Shown here piece after piece: positions 43,173-47,423 of a stretch of DNA of 47,423 nt (position 1 is its first letter; every line of letters begins with the position of its first letter). Under the pieces are notes generated by a model. It had not been told where the DNA came from, did no database searches, and saw only the letters and a program-made list of their open reading frames with translations. Source of the DNA: Burkholderiaceae bacterium (GTDB lineage: Bacteria; Pseudomonadota; Gammaproteobacteria; Burkholderiales; Burkholderiaceae); the NCBI GenBank assembly GCA_947450225.1, contig CANFUO010000007.1, forward strand, positions 1 through 47,423, in the 5' to 3' direction. A program made the translations under genes and the position numbers.

Positions 43173-44840
43173 ATGTCAGATATCTTATCGATTGCCAGTA
43201 CAGGTGTTGCTGCAGCTCAAACTGCCATTAATATCACCGGTCAAAATATTGCCAACGTTTCCAGCGTGGGATACTCACGTGAAAAAGTGAGTCAAACGGC
43301 AGCTACTGCAGGTCCAGGGACGCAAATTCTTGGAATTTCTAGAATTTATAACGATTTTTTGGCTACTCAAGCAAATAACGCAGCTACAGCAAATAGTTCT
43401 TCTAGTATTCAGTACGCCCAAATTCAATCATTAAATAGTATCTTGACTGATCCAAATGCAGGTGTATCACCTGCGATATCCAACTTTTTCAATGCACTTC
43501 AAGATGTCTCCAATAGCGCATCTGATGTTGCTCCAAGGCAAAGTGCGATTGGTTCTGCGCAAAATTTAGTCAGCTCCATCAACTATATTCAAAGCACGAT
43601 TGATGGTATTAATACTGAGATTAATACTCAATTAACGCAAAGCGTTAGCCGCATTAACCAATATGCTGAACAGATAGTTAGCTTAAATAAGGCGATTGTA
43701 GGTACAACAGACCAAGCAACTCAAAATTCATTAAAAGATCAACGCGATGCAGTCGTTAACTCTTTAAGTAAAGAAATAAAAGTTACTGTTACCAGTCAAG
43801 ATTCTCAGTACTTAGTTGCTGTTGGTAATGGCGTACCTTTATTGTCTGCTTCAAAATCCTATCCGTTGCAATTAACGACTAATACTCTGAATTTATCTCA
43901 GACTGAAGTTGCAATGAATTCTTCAACTGATTCCATTTTTACAACCAAGTCATCACCTGGCGGAATTATTGGAGGGTTAATTAATTTTCGAACCAATATT
44001 TTAAATCCAGCAAGTAGTAGTATTGGTTTAGTAGCCCTAGGTTTAACGCAGCAGATGAATTATGCTCAAAAACAAGGTAGTTCTTTATTGTCAGTGACGC
44101 CTCCGACGGGATCAGATTTGTTTAGTGTTGGCGATATTCTTGTTCAGGGATCCTCTGGAAATCAATCGCCATTACCACTGAGTGTTCAATTTAATTCATC
44201 CATCATAGCAAATCCTCCGCCAGGAAGTCCTTTAGCCTATTTGAATAATGTTACTTCAAGCGATTACACCTTTGCGTTTGACGGCACTAATTACACACTG
44301 ACCCGCAATTCTGATGGCAGTGTATTAAATACTCAAACTACGACAACGGATATGATTGCCGATGGCATGAAAATTTCTATTCCGAATGGGATCGTATCTG
44401 GCGACACATTTAGAATCAGTCCTACAGCAAATGCCGGACGTAATTTTAGTTTACTGACAACAGATCCTTTGGCAATTGCTGCGGCTGCTGGTGGCGCTGC
44501 AACACCTGCAGCGGTTAATGCTGGTGATAATAGCAATATGGTTAATTTGCTGAATGTGCAAAATAATAAGAATTTAAATGCAAATGCCAATTCCATCATT
44601 ACTGCTTTTAATCAGTTTGTCAGCAATATTGGTAGTCAGTCCCATGCCCTCAAGGTCCAAAGTATTTTTGATGAAACCGTTGCGCAAAAAACATCCCAAG
44701 CTTTAGAGAACGATTCTGGAGTTAACTTAGATGAAGAGGCTGCTAGTTTGATTCGTTATCAACAGGCTTATCAAGCCTCCGGAAAAGTCATGCAAATTGC
44801 TAAGCAAATGTTTGACACAATACTTAATATCGGCCAATAA
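43173..44840 (+). CDS. flgK: Hook-filament junction protein FlgK (HAP1)
   Basis: A 555-residue hook-associated protein linking hook and filament. The N-terminus has GVAAAQTAINITGQNIANVSSVGYSRE (in parts) and the C-terminus NLDEEAASLIRYQQAYQASGKVM; both pack as the D0 coiled coil. The middle is the variable domain. AAGGAG lies 7 bases before the ATG. The gene is 63 bases after flgJ with its own candidate FliA promoter, and its product should use FlgN as chaperone. Confidence 0.96.
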   Translation: MSDILSIASTGVAAAQTAINITGQNIANVSSVGYSREKVSQTAATAGPGTQILGISRIYNDFLATQANNAATANSSSSIQYAQIQSLNSILTDPNAGVSPAISNFFNALQDVSNSASDVAPRQSAIGSAQNLVSSINYIQSTIDGINTEINTQLTQSVSRINQYAEQIVSLNKAIVGTTDQATQNSLKDQRDAVVNSLSKEIKVTVTSQDSQYLVAVGNGVPLLSASKSYPLQLTTNTLNLSQTEVAMNSSTDSIFTTKSSPGGIIGGLINFRTNILNPASSSIGLVALGLTQQMNYAQKQGSSLLSVTPPTGSDLFSVGDILVQGSSGNQSPLPLSVQFNSSIIANPPPGSPLAYLNNVTSSDYTFAFDGTNYTLTRNSDGSVLNTQTTTTDMIADGMKISIPNGIVSGDTFRISPTANAGRNFSLLTTDPLAIAAAAGGAATPAAVNAGDNSNMVNLLNVQNNKNLNANANSIITAFNQFVSNIGSQSHALKVQSIFDETVAQKTSQALENDSGVNLDEEAASLIRYQQAYQASGKVMQIAKQMFDTILNIGQ

Positions 44841-44854
44841 TTGAGAAAAATATC

Positions 44855-45805
44855 ATGAGAATTAGTACTTCTAATTTTTACAACAACACAACGACGCAAT
44901 TGAACGAATTACAAAGTTCGATTTCAGATTTATCTACGCAAGTATCTACTGGAAAAAAAGGTATCACACCTCAAGATGACCCAGCTGCTTCTGTACAAAT
45001 ATTAAGTCTTTCCCAAGTAGGCGCAGCAGATGCGCAGTACACAAAAAATCGTGTTGCCTTGAAAAATACCTTAGGGAGCGCCACTTCTGCCTTAAATGGC
45101 ATGATTGATACCTTGCAAGGAGTCAATGAGCAAGTGGTTTACGGTAGTACTGGCTCTTTATCTAATCAAGATCGATCTACTATTGCGACAACATTAAGCG
45201 GTCAGTTAAGTCAGCTAATATCATTATCAAACTCGAATGATGGAGCTGGCCATTATCTATTTTCTGGTTTTAATGTGGCAAGTAGCCCATCAACCGTGAG
45301 CATCACCCCTGGATCAGTTAGCATTAATGGAACACCGGTCAGTTATGATCAGTACTCCTATCAGGGCACGAGTAGCTCAGCACAAATCCAAGTAGATGTG
45401 GGCCGAACTGCAGGCCTAGACGTAACTGCGGCAGATTTATTTGGCTCTGATGCGAGTAATTTCTTGAATAAATTAAACAAGGCAATCGCTGTATTAAGCA
45501 ACCCGAGTCAAACTGCCAGTGATGCTACAACAGCATTAAATGACTTAGCGGTGTCTTTTAAAACAACATTTGATAATGTATTAAAAGCGCAGTCAAAGGT
45601 TGGTATCACTCAGAACCAACTTGAAAATATTGATATTTTAAGTGTTGATAAAGGCAATAGTAATGCGAAGGTTTTATCTGCACTGCAAGATACTGACTAC
45701 AATAAGACATTGTCTGACTTGGCGCGTCAGCAAGTTCAATTACAAGCAGCACAAAAATCATTTCAGCAGATTAGCAGCCTATCTCTTTTTAACTACATTA
45801 ATTAA
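44855..45805 (+). CDS. flgL: Hook-filament junction protein FlgL (HAP3)
   Basis: A 316-residue flagellin-like junction protein. The opening MRISTSNFYNNTTTQLNELQ and STGKKGITPQDDPAASVQIL are the family signature; the C-terminal helix (DLARQQVQLQAAQKSFQQIS) matches the flagellin C-terminus. It ends the flg series and its stop overlaps the convergent fliR stop by 4 bases. No flagellin (fliC) gene is in the window. Confidence 0.95.
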   Translation: MRISTSNFYNNTTTQLNELQSSISDLSTQVSTGKKGITPQDDPAASVQILSLSQVGAADAQYTKNRVALKNTLGSATSALNGMIDTLQGVNEQVVYGSTGSLSNQDRSTIATTLSGQLSQLISLSNSNDGAGHYLFSGFNVASSPSTVSITPGSVSINGTPVSYDQYSYQGTSSSAQIQVDVGRTAGLDVTAADLFGSDASNFLNKLNKAIAVLSNPSQTASDATTALNDLAVSFKTTFDNVLKAQSKVGITQNQLENIDILSVDKGNSNAKVLSALQDTDYNKTLSDLARQQVQLQAAQKSFQQISSLSLFNYIN

Positions 45806-46587
45806 TTGACGAGGCTTAGGGTGATGGTGCGGATGGTTTCAATGCCATCCGTAAGGGTCTTGATAAATGGCTTAGTCATATAGGGTAGGCTGACAAACAT
45901 CATCGTTAGTCCAACTGCCATCGTAATTGGAAATCCTATCCCAAATAAATTCAGTTGTGGCGCAGCTTTTGTTAATACCCCAAGCGCGATATTGGTAATA
46001 AGTAAGGCGGTAACAATGGGAAGTGATAACTGTAAGCCGATACTAAAGATTTTCGACCCTAAAAATGCCACATCCTTAAATCCCTTGATATTTAATCCTA
46101 TTTGGTCAATAGGTACCGAATAAAAACTTTGGATTAATGTGTCGATGACGAGCAAATGTAAGTCGGTGTTAATGAACAATAGGATAAGCAAGGTTGAGAA
46201 AAATTGGCTAACTACTTGGGTTTGGGATTGTGTTTGTGGGTCATAAAAGCTGGCAAATCCCATACCCATCGACACACCAATTAAATCACCAGTCATTTCA
46301 ATAGCAGTAAAAAAAATACGCATCACAAAACCAATCGTAATGCCAATAATAAATTGGTTAAATAGACTTGCTATACCTTGATAAGAAAAAGGGTCAATCA
46401 TTGAATGGCTTGGCAAAACTGGGGCGACTAAAATCGTGATGGCTAACGCCATACCGACTCTGGCCATCATGGGGAAATTGCTCACACTAAATAGAGGCGC
46501 GCTGCTAAATAAACCCAAGATACGTGAAAGTGGCCACATGAAAGCGACCACCCAGTTCAGCAGTTGATCGGTGGTCAGTTGCAGCAT
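45802..46587 (-). CDS. fliR: Flagellar export gate protein FliR
   Basis: A 261-residue membrane protein with about six hydrophobic helices, part of the FliP5-FliQ4-FliR1 export gate. PLSRILGLFSSAPLFSVSNFPMMARVGMALAI (in parts), GDLIGVSMGMGFASFYDP and the amphipathic stretch LTKAAPQLNLFGIGFPI are family-typical. It lies 13 bases after fliQ on the same strand. Confidence 0.96.
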   Translation of the reverse strand: MLQLTTDQLLNWVVAFMWPLSRILGLFSSAPLFSVSNFPMMARVGMALAITILVAPVLPSHSMIDPFSYQGIASLFNQFIIGITIGFVMRIFFTAIEMTGDLIGVSMGMGFASFYDPQTQSQTQVVSQFFSTLLILLFINTDLHLLVIDTLIQSFYSVPIDQIGLNIKGFKDVAFLGSKIFSIGLQLSLPIVTALLITNIALGVLTKAAPQLNLFGIGFPITMAVGLTMMFVSLPYMTKPFIKTLTDGIETIRTITLSLVN

Positions 46588-46600
46588 AAGGACTTACTGA

Positions 46601-46870
46601 TTAGCCACCGAAATTGGCAATACTACTGATCGTGGCACGAAAGTAATCGGTAAATACAGATAACATCCAAGGGCCCACAATCACGAGGGTGGCCATAATG
46701 CCTAGTAATTTAGGAATAAAGGAGAGTGTTGCCTCATTAATTTGGGTAGCGGCTTGAAAAATACTCACAATTAAACCAATGATGAGGGCCACAATCAGCA
46801 GTGGGCCTGCCATATAAATCCCAATTTCAAGGGCATGACTTGCTAAGGCGAGGGTTTGTTCTGGCGTCAT
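46601..46870 (-). CDS. fliQ: Flagellar export gate protein FliQ
   Basis: An 89-residue protein with two membrane helices, the normal size. MTPEQTLALASHALEIG and QAATQINEATLSFIPKLLGI are the family signature. It is encoded between fliP and fliR, 9 bases after fliP, as in most flagellar operons, and forms the lateral subunits of the export gate. Confidence 0.96.
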   Translation of the reverse strand: MTPEQTLALASHALEIGIYMAGPLLIVALIIGLIVSIFQAATQINEATLSFIPKLLGIMATLVIVGPWMLSVFTDYFRATISSIANFGG

Positions 46871-46879
46871 CGTAATACT

Positions 46880-47423
46880 TTATAAAAAACTTTGGGCGAG
46901 AGACCCGAGTAAAAGTTGCCAGCCATCCACCAAGACAAATAGCATTAACTTGAACGGTAAGGAAACAATAGACGGCGGCACCATCATCATACCCATAGCC
47001 ATTAAAACACTGGCCACGACCATATCAATAATTAAAAATGGAATAAAAATCGTAAAACCAATTTGAAAAGCGGTCTTCAGTTCACTTGTAACAAAAGCAG
47101 GGACTAAAATTTTAAAAGGCACATCATTAGCATCTTGTATTGATGACATATTGGCCATTTTGATATACAAAGCTAAATCTGTTTGACGAGTTTGTTTTAA
47201 CATGAAATCTTTAAGAGGAACCGCCGCTTTCTCCATTGCTTCAGATGTGGAAATTTGATTCGCGGACAAGGGTTGATACGATTTTGTATAAATTTCATCG
47301 ATCACTGGACTCATGATAAAGAATGTCAAAAACAAAGCCAATCCAATTAATACCTGATTAGGAGGAGAGCCTTGCGTACCTAGCGCAGATCTCAGTAAAG
47401 ATAGAACGATGATGATACGGGTA
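46880..47423 (-). CDS. fliP: Flagellar export gate protein FliP, C-terminal part (5' end outside window)
   Basis: About 180 codons of FliP, the main gate subunit. The reading is open to the window edge, where [18 protein letters not shown] and [20 protein letters not shown] (in two parts) are read, so the gene continues to the right; a full FliP is about 245 residues. The TTG at 47341 is an internal leucine, not a start. Later motifs are [21 protein letters not shown] and [24 protein letters not shown]. Confidence 0.95.
   Translation of the reverse strand, partial: TRIIIVLSLLRSALGTQGSPPNQVLIGLALFLTFFIMSPVIDEIYTKSYQPLSANQISTSEAMEKAAVPLKDFMLKQTRQTDLALYIKMANMSSIQDANDVPFKILVPAFVTSELKTAFQIGFTIFIPFLIIDMVVASVLMAMGMMMVPPSIVSLPFKLMLFVLVDGWQLLLGSLAQSFL

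Noticed and set aside
46880-47341. A complete 153-residue FliP starting at 47341
   Set aside because: The frame stays open to the window edge and the extra codons are conserved FliP sequence, so the gene is simply truncated by the window.

Overview
The window looks like chromosomal DNA of an AT-rich, motile betaproteobacterium (order Burkholderiales). The inference rests on four Bug/TctC-type periplasmic receptors, a SoxB fragment, aromatic and alicyclic acid catabolic genes and a flhB-flhA-flhF-flhG-fliA-motC-motD gene order. A flagellated Polynucleobacter or a close relative is my best guess, but no rRNA or marker gene is present to prove it. Coding density is very high, no gap between genes exceeds about 200 bases, and I see no IS element, phage, tRNA, rRNA or CRISPR.

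Region 1 (1-22791) is a catabolic district built from short operons. It opens with the 3' end of soxB, then a Tat-signal fumarylacetoacetate-hydrolase-fold protein closed by a clear terminator, and a DUF2452 protein. A six-gene plus-strand operon follows (3017-8155): Ldh-type dehydrogenase, NTF2-like protein, BadI-like ring-cleaving hydrolase, Bug receptor, MDR dehydrogenase and amidohydrolase. Next come a minus-strand pair (Ldh-type dehydrogenase and metallo-beta-lactamase-fold hydrolase), a three-gene molybdenum hydroxylase operon (10152-13703), a minus-strand qor-VOC-Bug operon, a lone methyltransferase, another Bug receptor, and a plus-strand operon of class III CoA-transferase, gamma-glutamyltransferase and fumarylacetoacetase. 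Each Bug receptor sits in or beside a different catabolic unit, which suggests small organic acids as substrates; none can be named from sequence alone.

Region 2 (22784-25798) holds a stand-alone Hpt protein and, divergently, a hybrid sensor kinase with a degenerate first receiver domain and an intact second one. With the LuxR-type response regulator at 33395-34042, which lies inside the flagellar locus, they could form a phosphorelay.

Region 3 (25770-47423) is a flagellar locus. A minus-strand operon flhB-flhA-flhF-flhG-fliA-motC-motD encodes export gate, placement GTPase, sigma-28 and stators. A second minus-strand block carries the response regulator, flgN, flgM and flgA. Divergent from flgA runs the plus-strand flgBCDEFGHIJKL series (rod, hook, rings, hook-associated proteins). 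fliR, fliQ and the C-terminal part of fliP converge on flgL from the right edge. Three sequences with the same 8-N11-8 layout lie upstream of flgM, flgB and flgK and resemble sigma-28 (FliA) promoters.

Most interesting points: the flhG product keeps its FlhF-stimulating N-terminal motif but has lost most of the ATPase P-loop; the hybrid kinase carries a pseudo-receiver; a FAH-fold enzyme appears to be exported through Tat; a BadI-like gene sits in an operon without the usual alicyclic-acid partners; and a 9-codon leader ORF with a strong ribosome binding site precedes the methyltransferase. No wholly new multi-gene system is evident.
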